Shown here one piece after another: positions 1-7,741 of a DNA stretch of 64,000 bases (position 1 is the first letter of the stretch; each line of letters starts with the position of its first letter). The position numbers and the translations under genes were made by a program. Source of the stretch: a virus; IMG/VR virus record IMGVR_UViG_3300008448_000009, positions 55,282 to 119,281 of that record. One strand, 5' to 3'. Under the pieces are notes generated by a model, which did not search any database, was not told the origin of the DNA, and saw nothing but the letters and a program-made list of their open reading frames with translations.

Positions 1-1
1 A

Positions 2-424
2 CTTAAAAAAAATGCCGAAAATATATTTGATTTTTCAAATATATCTGGAATTTTAAATATAATTTTATCTTTGTTTAAAATTCCAGATACACCTGTAGAA
101 CCATTACCACCACCACTTATTATGGTAGGTGCACCACTAAGACCAGGAATGTCAGCCAAAGCTGTGGCTTCTAGAATTATAGCTAGACAATCTGAAGCTG
201 GTTTACCAGTTGGTGATGTTTTTGCTGATGGAAATAACACTAGCGAAGCTATGTTAGCTATACAGGTTGATGAGGTTATAAATACTTTGTTAACAGAATC
301 TGTGGTCAACGTTGTTATACCTCCTGGAGTTGCAATAACAGCGGTGGGCGCTAATCTAGGTGGACCTATTGTAGTGCAAGGGTTTACAACAACCATGGGT
401 GTCGGTAATGGAATAATGAGATAA
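2..424 (+). CDS. C-terminal part of unrecognised virion-region protein (truncated by window edge)
   Basis: The frame is open from the first bases of the window to a TAA at 422-424, so the gene starts outside. No in-frame ATG lies near the left edge; a TTG at 71 is only an internal codon. The visible part has a hydrophobic stretch, then a proline cluster (PLPPP) and a Gly/Ala/Val-rich C-terminus with no domain I recognise. The next gene follows after 13 bases, and its neighbours are a baseplate hub-like protein and a tail protein, so a tail or baseplate role is a context inference only. Confidence 0.75.
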   Translation, partial: LKKNAENIFDFSNISGILNIILSLFKIPDTPVEPLPPPLIMVGAPLRPGMSAKAVASRIIARQSEAGLPVGDVFADGNNTSEAMLAIQVDEVINTLLTESVVNVVIPPGVAITAVGANLGGPIVVQGFTTTMGVGNGIMR

Positions 425-437
425 TTAAAATAATGTT

Positions 438-620
438 ATGTACGAAGATTTAGAATCAAAATCAAACAATGAAATTTTGTTTGAAATAAAACAAATGGAG
501 GCCGACCACGAGGCTATAAAACTTAAAATGTTGCAAGACTATGATAAACTAGTTGAAATCGAAAAAAGATTTGACGTAGCTAACAAACTAATTGTAAAAA
601 GACTTAAAGGGGAACAATAA
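438..620 (+). CDS. Small coiled-coil protein of unknown function
   Basis: A 60-residue, strongly charged, probably all-helical protein with heptad-like spacing of Leu/Ile residues through most of its length. Its stop overlaps the next start (TAATG at 618-622), which suggests translational coupling to the gp5-like gene. An AAAGGGG stretch before the next start is one of the few Shine-Dalgarno-like sequences in the window. Function unknown; a small tail assembly or chaperone role is possible from context. Confidence 0.7.
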   Translation: MYEDLESKSNNEILFEIKQMEADHEAIKLKMLQDYDKLVEIEKRFDVANKLIVKRLKGEQ

Positions 621-1642
621 TGCTAAATAACAAACATACCAGAGGTGAAAAAAGCCAGTACGATACCTACAAAACATTTACTTATTTAAAATATGGTGAA
701 GTAATGTCTGTTAACGACCCAAGTAGTTTGGGGCGTATAAAAGTATGGATTAAAGGTTCTGTAAGTAATGGTGGTGATGACGAAATAGTAAATAGTGGTA
801 CCGATTATGATAAATTACCATGGTGCCATCCTTTACTACCTAAACATTTATCAGTTCAACCAAAAGTTGGTGAAGGTGTTTGGGTTTTTGTTTTTAGTAA
901 AGAAAAGGAAAGTGGGGATAGAATGTTTATCGGACCTATCATTTCACAATTAAATAAATTAGATTTTGATAGTGCTAAAACAACTGCATTATCTGGTTTT
1001 AATTTCGGACCAACAAAACCAAGTATAAATATTACAAACAAAGGTGGTGCTATTGCAATACCAGAGTTAATTGGTGTTTTCCCTAACCCTGAAGATGTAT
1101 CAATTCAAGGTAGATACAATACTGATATCACACAAAAAAAGAATGAAATAGTTCTTAGAGCTGGTAAGTTTGTTGAAGCACCAATATTTAACCCTAGTGA
1201 AAACCCATACCCTTTTGTTTTCAATACCGCAACACAAGGATTTATTCAAATTAAAAATAATGCCGTATTAGAAACAACTAACGTAGACCAAACACTAGTT
1301 AATAATAAAATTGGCACCATTACCAATATAGTTTCAAACAAAATAAACCTTATCACACATGGTGGTTCACCAAGTTTTGAAGTTACTAACCAACAAAACC
1401 TGATTAGTGACGAAGAAATGTTAAGAATTCTTTCTCAAGCTCACCAACTACCTTTTGGTGATATATTACTACAATATTTAAAACTGTTAAAAGATGCTTT
1501 CCTAAATCACGTACACAACGGACATGGTAATAAATGTACTGATTTAACTATTGAAGGAAATAAACAAGCCGTAAAAGCTTTCCTAGATAAAGCCAAAGAA
1601 TTGGAAGATTCTATGTTATCTAAAAACATTCGTATTAATTAA
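620..1642 (+). CDS. Baseplate hub/spike protein with gp5-type OB-fold
   Basis: A 340-residue protein whose residues about 25-115 resemble the N-terminal OB-fold domain of T4 gp5 and related phage spike proteins. Key pieces are the NDPSSLGRIKVW segment, LPWCHPLLP, then VGEGVWVFVF and a GPIIS strand. A C-terminal HVHNGHGN segment resembles a conserved His motif seen in gp5-like spikes. No lysozyme domain is visible, so this would be a spike/hub without the T4 muramidase insert. It would sit at the centre of the baseplate and help puncture the cell envelope. Coupled to the preceding gene by a TAATG overlap. Confidence 0.75.
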   Translation: MLNNKHTRGEKSQYDTYKTFTYLKYGEVMSVNDPSSLGRIKVWIKGSVSNGGDDEIVNSGTDYDKLPWCHPLLPKHLSVQPKVGEGVWVFVFSKEKESGDRMFIGPIISQLNKLDFDSAKTTALSGFNFGPTKPSINITNKGGAIAIPELIGVFPNPEDVSIQGRYNTDITQKKNEIVLRAGKFVEAPIFNPSENPYPFVFNTATQGFIQIKNNAVLETTNVDQTLVNNKIGTITNIVSNKINLITHGGSPSFEVTNQQNLISDEEMLRILSQAHQLPFGDILLQYLKLLKDAFLNHVHNGHGNKCTDLTIEGNKQAVKAFLDKAKELEDSMLSKNIRIN

Positions 1643-1660
1643 GCTTATTACTGTTTTTAT

Positions 1661-1673
1661 GATATTTATAATA
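1661..1673 (+). promoter_or_regulatory. Late-type promoter box (GATATTTATAATA)
   Basis: ATATTTAT box 12 bases before the start of the gene at 1685. The same box recurs in front of many virion genes on both strands and is the candidate late promoter of this phage. Confidence 0.5.
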
Positions 1674-1684
1674 AAAACAAAACC

Positions 1685-3091
1685 ATGGTAATACGTACAT
1701 ATTTCGATAAAAACAACACAATAGTTAGTAACTCAATTGTTAACACTGGATTAAACCCAGTGGCTGAGTTATTTTACGGTGGTGCTGATGGTGCAGAAAA
1801 ATATAGTAGGTTTTTATTTTACTTTGATGAAACTAGACTTAGAAATTTATACACTGGGGGCACGTATACCGACTTAACTAAACTAAAACATACTCTTAGA
1901 CTAACCAACACAGCATCGTTCGATACAGGCCTTTTAAACGGTACAATGGAAGCCAAAGACAGAGCTTCATCATTTGATTTGATTTTATTCAAAATTAATC
2001 AAGATTGGGATAACGGTGTAGGTTATGATTATGAAGTTCCTATAATTGTTAGTGGTGATTATTTCTATTCTAGTGACCCATCAAATTGGACAGCAGCCAA
2101 AACTGGTGAAGCATGGACCAACGGTACTGGTGTTTATTCTGGTTCACCATCAGGAATTACTGTAACAACACAACACTTTGATAAAGGTAATGAAAACATA
2201 GAAATGGATATTACAGACTACGTTAATGGGTTGTTAACTGGTGACACAAACTATGGATTAGGAATTGCGTATGCTAGAGGTTATGAACAAATAAACACAT
2301 CAGCTCTACAATATGTTGGATTCTTTACTAACAACACACAAACATTTTATGAACCATTTGTTGAAACAATCTACGATAACCATATTAAAGACGATAGAAA
2401 CAACTTTTTCTTAGATAAACATAACAAACTATATCTTTACGTAAATCTTGCGGGAAATCCAACTAATTTGGATTCTATACCTAGTGTTGACATTTATGAT
2501 GAAAACGGTGTTATATTTTCATCATATACATCTTCTGAGGTTACACACGTTACTTTGGGTGTTTATTCTATTGATATCATCGTACCAACAACTAATTCAA
2601 ACGAAAATACAATGTATAACGATGTTTGGAGTGATGTTGTGATAAACGGTGTTACCAGACCAAATATTAGTTTAGATTTTGTAATGAGACCATCGATGGA
2701 ATATTACAATATTGGAAACAACGATATGCTACCTAAAAAAATTGCTGTATCGATTGGTGGTATCAGAAACCAAGAAAAAATAAAACGTGGTGATATCCGT
2801 AAAGGTATCGTATCAGCTAGAATTCCTTACACCGTAGAACAAACTCAAAGTATTGATAACCTTCAATATAGATTATATGTTAAAGAAGGTGTGAGAGAAT
2901 TAACAGTGATTGATTTCCAACCAGTTGAAATGGCAAACAATTATTATTATTTCTTGTTAGATACAGCTAGTCTTATCCCGAATACTTACTATTTGGATAT
3001 TCTTGCAACATCAAATTTAGAAGTAACAACAATAAAAAGTGTTGTTCAATTTGACATTGTAAACCAAGTTGAATTACGTAAAGGACAGTAA
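1685..3091 (+). CDS. Large tail/baseplate structural protein, unrecognised family
   Basis: A 468-residue beta-rich protein. The N-terminal half (about 1-230) has alternating strands with many Asn/Thr/Tyr turns and resembles carbohydrate-binding or DNRLRE-like beta-sandwich folds seen in phage tails. The rest looks like two or three immunoglobulin-like beta units. No catalytic motif is visible. It has its own late-type box and lies between the hub-like gene and two tagged small genes, so it is probably a virion appendage or baseplate wedge component. That role is an inference from position. Confidence 0.65.
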   Translation: MVIRTYFDKNNTIVSNSIVNTGLNPVAELFYGGADGAEKYSRFLFYFDETRLRNLYTGGTYTDLTKLKHTLRLTNTASFDTGLLNGTMEAKDRASSFDLILFKINQDWDNGVGYDYEVPIIVSGDYFYSSDPSNWTAAKTGEAWTNGTGVYSGSPSGITVTTQHFDKGNENIEMDITDYVNGLLTGDTNYGLGIAYARGYEQINTSALQYVGFFTNNTQTFYEPFVETIYDNHIKDDRNNFFLDKHNKLYLYVNLAGNPTNLDSIPSVDIYDENGVIFSSYTSSEVTHVTLGVYSIDIIVPTTNSNENTMYNDVWSDVVINGVTRPNISLDFVMRPSMEYYNIGNNDMLPKKIAVSIGGIRNQEKIKRGDIRKGIVSARIPYTVEQTQSIDNLQYRLYVKEGVRELTVIDFQPVEMANNYYYFLLDTASLIPNTYYLDILATSNLEVTTIKSVVQFDIVNQVELRKGQ

Positions 3092-3092
3092 T

Positions 3093-3431
3093 ATGAAAAG
3101 TTTTATAAAACAAAGACTCAGAGAACAAATGATTGATGGTCAAAACATGAATGGCAGCATGCAAAATAGTTGTAATACAATGACTATTAATAGTTATGAT
3201 GAAGCTTTAAGTAGAGTAGAAGCATCGCTTAAAGGTGTTAGTCCAGAAACAAGACAACAAGTTATGCAAAAAATTCACGTTCCGTTGGAAAATCTTAAAC
3301 AAGAAGAACAAAAATTAAACCGTGAAGAAAAATCACAACACATGACTGGTGATTCAATGCCAGACCAAGTAGACACCTATTGGCACCAAATTCAATCAAC
3401 GTTGTGTGAATTAGGCCCAGATTTTGAATAA
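3093..3431 (+). CDS. Small tagged late protein (candidate capsid-targeted), unknown function
   Basis: A 112-residue protein. I chose the ATG at 3093, one base after the previous stop, because it begins with MKSFIKQRLRE, matching the tag MKxxIKxLLRE found on several proteins in this window. L9-R10-E11 fits the (L/I)xE cleavage motif of T4-type prohead proteases. The rest is helical, with Gln and Glu clusters and no recognised domain. If the tag works like T4 capsid-targeting sequences, the protein is packaged in the head and trimmed on maturation. Confidence 0.65.
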   Translation: MKSFIKQRLREQMIDGQNMNGSMQNSCNTMTINSYDEALSRVEASLKGVSPETRQQVMQKIHVPLENLKQEEQKLNREEKSQHMTGDSMPDQVDTYWHQIQSTLCELGPDFE

Positions 3432-3432
3432 T

Positions 3433-3954
3433 ATGAAACAAGTAATCAAACAATTATTAAGAGAAAATTTAATAAAATGTGTCAATCTTTATCCAACAAA
3501 AGAAGTTATAAACTATGTTAATAATTTTGATTCAGACGAACAACTATTACGTAGTGGTGGTTTACCAGATGATATCTTAGATAGATACGCTTTTGGTTTC
3601 ACTGAGTCTGATATGACCGAATTAGACCCATCAAGAATCTCAATAAAATGGCATAGTGATTTAGAGAATGTTATTTGGGAGGTTAAAGAAAGTGGTCTTT
3701 CACCTATAGAATGGTCAAAAAAAATTAACTTAACAGAACCTATTGATGTTTCTTATGAGTCAAATGGTTTCGGGTTAAAATTTTATTTAGAAGATGGGCA
3801 TCATAGATATTATGCTGCCAAAACATTAAAAAAACCATTAAATGTTAATTTAAGAATCAAAGCAAATCCAATAAATAAAATAACTAAAAACAAATTAGGA
3901 TATGATGATTTTCATAGATGTTTATTTAATCAAGTAAAAACTATTGACAATTAA
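3433..3954 (+). CDS. Tagged protein with ParB/sulfiredoxin-like domain
   Basis: A 173-residue protein. The start at 3433 gives the tag MKQVIKQLLRE; a longer reading from a TTG at 3424 overlaps the previous stop and is less likely. Residues about 103-150 carry DGHHRYYAAKTL, which resembles the conserved motif of ParB/Srx-fold proteins that bind nucleotides or act on DNA. The tag with L9-R10-E11 suggests packaging in the capsid. An injected ParB-like protein could act on incoming or host DNA, but no activity can be assigned from sequence alone. Confidence 0.65.
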   Translation: MKQVIKQLLRENLIKCVNLYPTKEVINYVNNFDSDEQLLRSGGLPDDILDRYAFGFTESDMTELDPSRISIKWHSDLENVIWEVKESGLSPIEWSKKINLTEPIDVSYESNGFGLKFYLEDGHHRYYAAKTLKKPLNVNLRIKANPINKITKNKLGYDDFHRCLFNQVKTIDN

Positions 3955-3964
3955 AATAGTTTTT

Positions 3965-3980
3965 AGTATATTTATGATTA
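3965..3980 (+). promoter_or_regulatory. Late-type promoter box with long leader
   Basis: AGTATATTTATGATTA matches the recurring ATATTTAT box. It lies about 105 bases before the ATG at 4085, much further than for most genes here, and leaves a leader that could encode a 22-residue peptide. Confidence 0.4.
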
Positions 3981-4013
3981 TACGTTAACTCACGTATTGG
4001 TTTCGAGTCAGAA

Positions 4014-4082
4014 ATGGCTTTAGAGTTGTCTAGGCAACAAAGAAATTGGTACAATAATAACAATAAATTAAAAGTTAATTAA
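4014..4082 (+). CDS. Possible 22-residue leader peptide
   Basis: ATG at 4014 opens a 22-codon frame ending in TAA at 4080-4082, two bases before the start of the 326-residue gene. It fills most of the unusually long leader. The peptide is basic and Asn-rich (runs of AAY codons near its end), which could permit an attenuation-like effect, but it could equally be a chance frame. Confidence 0.25.
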   Translation: MALELSRQQRNWYNNNNKLKVN

Positions 4083-4084
4083 AC

Positions 4085-5065
4085 ATGAAAAACTTAAATT
4101 ATGTGGCACCAAAAATGCCAACAGCTAATTTGGCTGTAAACAAAAGTAGAGTTAAACTCTACAACAAACAAGGCGATTTGCCAACTTATTACTTACAAAA
4201 AGGGCAAGAGTTCCAGATTGAACTTTTCAATCCAACTACGGACACTGTACTTGCTAAAATTACACTTAACGGAAATGTTATCTCACAAGGTGGTCTTGTT
4301 TTAAACCCTGGCCAAAGAGTATTTCTTGATAGATACTTAGACGTAGCTAAAAAATTCTTATTTGATACTTACGAAGTAGCTAACACACAAGAAGTGAAAG
4401 AAGCCATAGTAAACAACGGTGACTTCAAAGTAGAATTCTATAGAGAATCAAAACCAAGACCAAGAAATCCAATAATTACTCTTGGTGGTTTTGGTAAAAG
4501 AAGCGTTTTTGGTGGGCCAAATTATGACCAAGGGATTATTCGTTACGATAGTACAAACACTGGTGGTTATGTTTACAATTCAGGCACTGCACCTAACACA
4601 CCGTTGTGTAATACATTCACAACGTCTACTAACGCTGTTGGTGGTTCATATTCAACAACTGGTTTGTTAACTGGTGATATTTCAAACACACTTTCAACTA
4701 GCGCGTTCTATAGCTCAAACGTAAATTATAGCGACACCTTAAACGGTGAAGTTACAATGGATTGGATGTCGACTGAAAAAAGTGTTGAAACACCTAAAAA
4801 TCTAACTAGAAGTTTAAAAGCTAAAAAATCTAAATCAATTGAAACTGGTAGAGTTGAACAAGGTTCACATTCTGACCAAAAATTCAAAACTGTTGATAAA
4901 GATTTTGAATGGTTTGCTTTCCATACTGTTGAAGCCAAGTTGCTTCCAGTATCTCAAAAAGTTAACACAGCTGAAGATATTAATGTAAAAAGATATTGTA
5001 CAAACTGTGGTGCCAAACTAGGTAAAGGACACAAGTTTTGCGCTACATGCGGCACAAAAGCATAA
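4085..5065 (+). CDS. Virion-region protein with C-terminal zinc ribbon
   Basis: A 326-residue protein. Residues about 20-115 form a beta-rich domain containing LQKGQEFQIELFNPTT and LNPGQRVFLDRYLD, a combination I associate with large phages but cannot name functionally. A low-complexity Gly/Thr/Ser/Asn linker follows. The last 25 residues form a zinc ribbon, CTNCG then CATCG. The gene is the last of the plus-strand tail cluster and ends at a strong terminator. A head or tail decoration role is only inferred from context. Confidence 0.65.
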   Translation: MKNLNYVAPKMPTANLAVNKSRVKLYNKQGDLPTYYLQKGQEFQIELFNPTTDTVLAKITLNGNVISQGGLVLNPGQRVFLDRYLDVAKKFLFDTYEVANTQEVKEAIVNNGDFKVEFYRESKPRPRNPIITLGGFGKRSVFGGPNYDQGIIRYDSTNTGGYVYNSGTAPNTPLCNTFTTSTNAVGGSYSTTGLLTGDISNTLSTSAFYSSNVNYSDTLNGEVTMDWMSTEKSVETPKNLTRSLKAKKSKSIETGRVEQGSHSDQKFKTVDKDFEWFAFHTVEAKLLPVSQKVNTAEDINVKRYCTNCGAKLGKGHKFCATCGTKA

Positions 5066-5092
5066 TAAATAATTAATCGAGTTAACGTATAT

Positions 5093-5119
5093 AAAAAAAG
5101 GGCCATATGGCCCTTTTTT
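5093..5119. terminator. Bidirectional terminator between convergent genes
   Basis: GGGCC-ATAT-GGCCC stem flanked by seven A on one side and six T on the other. It serves both the zinc-ribbon gene and the convergent nuclease gene. Confidence 0.85.
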
Positions 5120-5762
5120 ATTGTATTGTTAAATCCATTTTATTTAACTTGAACATATCGTTCAAATCTTTTAATGTGGTTGGTGTAATTAATCCGTTTA
5201 TATTAGAACCAATCCAACATTGTGTAGTACCGTTGATAAATAATACCTTAAAAAATGCTGATGGAATTGGAATTCTAGATTTACCCATATACTTTTTATT
5301 CTTAGGGTCATATATGACACCAGTGATAATAACAACATCTTGTTTTGACTCAGCAATTATATCTTCAACATCACCTTCCATTTGGGCCCATTTACCTCTA
5401 TTGAAACCAGCCAATTGTGGCGCTGCGTTGAACAAGCTAAAAGATTTATGGTTCAAATTATTATCATAAGATGTGATATGTGACGGTGTCAAATGACCAA
5501 TATCATAACCAGTTTTTAAATACGCGTCTTTATAGTATTTACCTTTGTACGTATCTTGAAACCAACGGTTGTCTCGCTCTTTATCTAGCTTTAGAAAGCT
5601 TGAATATTTTAAAACATGTTTGGATACCAAAGCGCAAGTATCTTTAGTTAAATACAACGTAATGTCTCCGTGGTTTATGATTAGTTTGTTGTCTGTTTTT
5701 ACGGTCTGTGAAAACATGGTCATTGTCATGAACAATGTTATAAGTAAAAATATTTTCTTCAT
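5118..5762 (-). CDS. Secreted DNA/RNA non-specific endonuclease
   Basis: A 214-residue protein starting at MKKIFLLITLF. Residues 1-19 are a signal peptide ending in FSQ, typical of Bacteroidota exported proteins. The body matches the NUC/EndA (Serratia nuclease) family: YDIGHLTPS is the variant of the DRGH active-site motif, and NAAPQ with a following N-R-W and E about 30-45 residues later are the metal-binding region. Length is normal for a minimal member. It is expected to act outside the cytoplasm. A late-type box (5766-5774) sits almost on the start codon. It is placed between tail genes and the capsid gene. Confidence 0.85.
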   Translation of the reverse strand: MKKIFLLITLFMTMTMFSQTVKTDNKLIINHGDITLYLTKDTCALVSKHVLKYSSFLKLDKERDNRWFQDTYKGKYYKDAYLKTGYDIGHLTPSHITSYDNNLNHKSFSLFNAAPQLAGFNRGKWAQMEGDVEDIIAESKQDVVIITGVIYDPKNKKYMGKSRIPIPSAFFKVLFINGTTQCWIGSNINGLITPTTLKDLNDMFKLNKMDLTIQ

Positions 5763-5765
5763 ATC

Positions 5766-5774
5766 TATAAATAT
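5766..5774 (-). promoter_or_regulatory. Late-type promoter box close to start codon
   Basis: On the coding strand ATATTTATA ends three bases before the ATG at 5762. If it is a -10-type element the transcript would be leaderless or nearly so. Confidence 0.4.
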
Positions 5775-5784
5775 CCTATAAAAC

Positions 5785-5816
5785 AAAAAAGGCCACCGTA
5801 ATGGTAGCCTTTTTTA
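5785..5816 (-). terminator. Terminator after the major capsid gene
   Basis: GGCTACC-ATTAC-GGTGGCC-type stem followed by a T run on the minus strand, between the capsid gene stop and the nuclease promoter. Confidence 0.8.
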
Positions 5817-5833
5817 TGTTATATAAGATAAGA

Positions 5834-7708
5834 TTATCTTAATTCGTTGATGTTAAATGTTTGAACACCGTCAACTCTTAAGTGACCATAGAAACGGTTG
5901 TTTACGACTTTTTTCGCGTAACGAGTCATAATACCTTTCACTGGAGCGAAGTTGAATGGGTTATACATTGTAGGTGTCAATTGTAATGGCACGTATGGAG
6001 CATAGATGTATCCAGTGTCTAACAATGATTTACCTTTGTGACCAATGATGATAGAGTAAGATGGTGCATAAGGGTCACGGTACACTTGGTAACGTCCACT
6101 TAAAGAACCGATTCTTTCAATACCCATGTTGTATTGGTCTTGCTCTGGGTTAGCGTCACTTACGTGGAAGTATTCTAAGTCATCAAAGATAGCTGAGATT
6201 TCTGAAGATACTACGATAAAGTTAGCACCACCTCTAAGAGTTGATTTATGGATTTGAGCAGAGATTTGGTTTAATTTAGTAATTAAAGTTTGGTTCCACT
6301 CTTTTTGTGTGTATGGTGCAGCAGCATTACCTGTAGCTTTTCTCCATCCGTTGTAGTCCCAACGTAATTGCCATGCAGCAGCTTTACGTAAGTCTCTAAG
6401 GATTTCACGGTCGATTTCAGCAGCAACTTGCTCAGAAAGCATTGCAGTTAATTCAGCTTCAGCGTCGATGTTGTGGAATGCACTAACGTCTTGCGCTAAT
6501 TCTGGAGACCATGTAGCTCTTAATTTTCTTTCTTCAACTGATACTACAACTTCATCTAATCTGAAAGATACTTCTCCCATTTCAGTTTCAAGTTCTAATG
6601 TAGCGTATTCAGCCCAAGTTACTACTAAACCAGCAGTAGTTGTGATAGCAGATACAGTAGTAGCAGAAGCACCTACATAACCATCGTATGTTGCAGTACC
6701 TACAGCAGCAGCACCTGTACCAGCAGTTGAACCAGCTGGGTGAGTCAAGTCTAACTCAATGTACATAACACCGTTTGGTGTAGTTAAGATTGGGTAACCA
6801 CTAGCGTTTACGTTTTTAGTTTGAACAATACCAGTTCCATATTTTTGAGTTACAATACGGAAAGGAACTTCACCACCAGCAGCAACAACTTGGTTACCAT
6901 CACGGTCTAAAATAGCGTTAGTAGAAACAACTTTCAACGAAGCCAAGAATGACTCAGTATCCATGTTGTTACCATCAGGACCAGTTAATACTTCTCTACC
7001 AGCAGCAGAACCAGCACCACCTGTGAAACCTGAAATAGATAAAATAGCGTTTCTCACAGAACCATCAGCAGCAGTTGGGAATGAGGTACTTGGAGGTGGA
7101 ACACTAAATACACCATTAGAGTTTAATGTTTGAGCGTTAGCGTTAGTAATGTTGTAAGTTACGATAGTAAGAGTACCTTTTGATTGGTCGAATAAACCAT
7201 CGTTGTAGAAAATATCATACAAGTTTTTAGCCATCCAAGGAGTTACTGTACATGTAGCATCAGCACCTTTAACACATGATGGAATACCATCATACCCCAT
7301 TGAAGTGTGAGCTGAGAAAGTAGGTCCATCACCGTTATAGTAATCACCACCAACACCAGCAGCGTTTACACGCTCTGAAGTCAAAGGCACAAAGAAGAAC
7401 AATTTACCGATTGGCATGTTCATAGCTTGTACTGATACAACGTCATTAGCTAATAATTTTGAGAAAACTCTACGTACAATTGGGAATACTACAGTTTCAA
7501 AAGAACCTGAGCTACCAGCAGTAGTTGATTCAGTCAATAATGAAGACGCTTGGTTTTCATATAATTGAGCGATGTTTTCTTTAACGTGGCCTCTAAGACC
7601 ATCTAGGAATCCTAATGAATCCCATTTTTGTTGAGTCTCTAAACGGATAGCCTTCATGTGGTTTAATCCGATGTTACCAACTTGTCCAGATGTTAATAAA
7701 TGTGACAT
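5834..7708 (-). CDS. Major capsid protein, gp23-like
   Basis: A 624-residue protein that begins MSHLLTSGQVGNIGLNH, closely following the T4 gp23 pattern of an N-terminal propeptide of about 60 residues. L58-T59-E60 fits the (L/I)xE cleavage consensus of the T4 prohead protease and is followed by a Ser/Thr/Gly-rich segment and then the conserved FPIVRRVF block. The C-terminal part has the capsid-core motifs GYIYAPYVPLQLTPT and RYAKKV. It forms the capsid lattice after cleavage. It is downstream of the scaffold and protease genes exactly as in T4, and its own terminator follows. Confidence 0.93.
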   Translation of the reverse strand: MSHLLTSGQVGNIGLNHMKAIRLETQQKWDSLGFLDGLRGHVKENIAQLYENQASSLLTESTTAGSSGSFETVVFPIVRRVFSKLLANDVVSVQAMNMPIGKLFFFVPLTSERVNAAGVGGDYYNGDGPTFSAHTSMGYDGIPSCVKGADATCTVTPWMAKNLYDIFYNDGLFDQSKGTLTIVTYNITNANAQTLNSNGVFSVPPPSTSFPTAADGSVRNAILSISGFTGGAGSAAGREVLTGPDGNNMDTESFLASLKVVSTNAILDRDGNQVVAAGGEVPFRIVTQKYGTGIVQTKNVNASGYPILTTPNGVMYIELDLTHPAGSTAGTGAAAVGTATYDGYVGASATTVSAITTTAGLVVTWAEYATLELETEMGEVSFRLDEVVVSVEERKLRATWSPELAQDVSAFHNIDAEAELTAMLSEQVAAEIDREILRDLRKAAAWQLRWDYNGWRKATGNAAAPYTQKEWNQTLITKLNQISAQIHKSTLRGGANFIVVSSEISAIFDDLEYFHVSDANPEQDQYNMGIERIGSLSGRYQVYRDPYAPSYSIIIGHKGKSLLDTGYIYAPYVPLQLTPTMYNPFNFAPVKGIMTRYAKKVVNNRFYGHLRVDGVQTFNINELR

Positions 7709-7741
7709 AATTTGTTTTTTTATTTTTTTATTGGGTTATTG

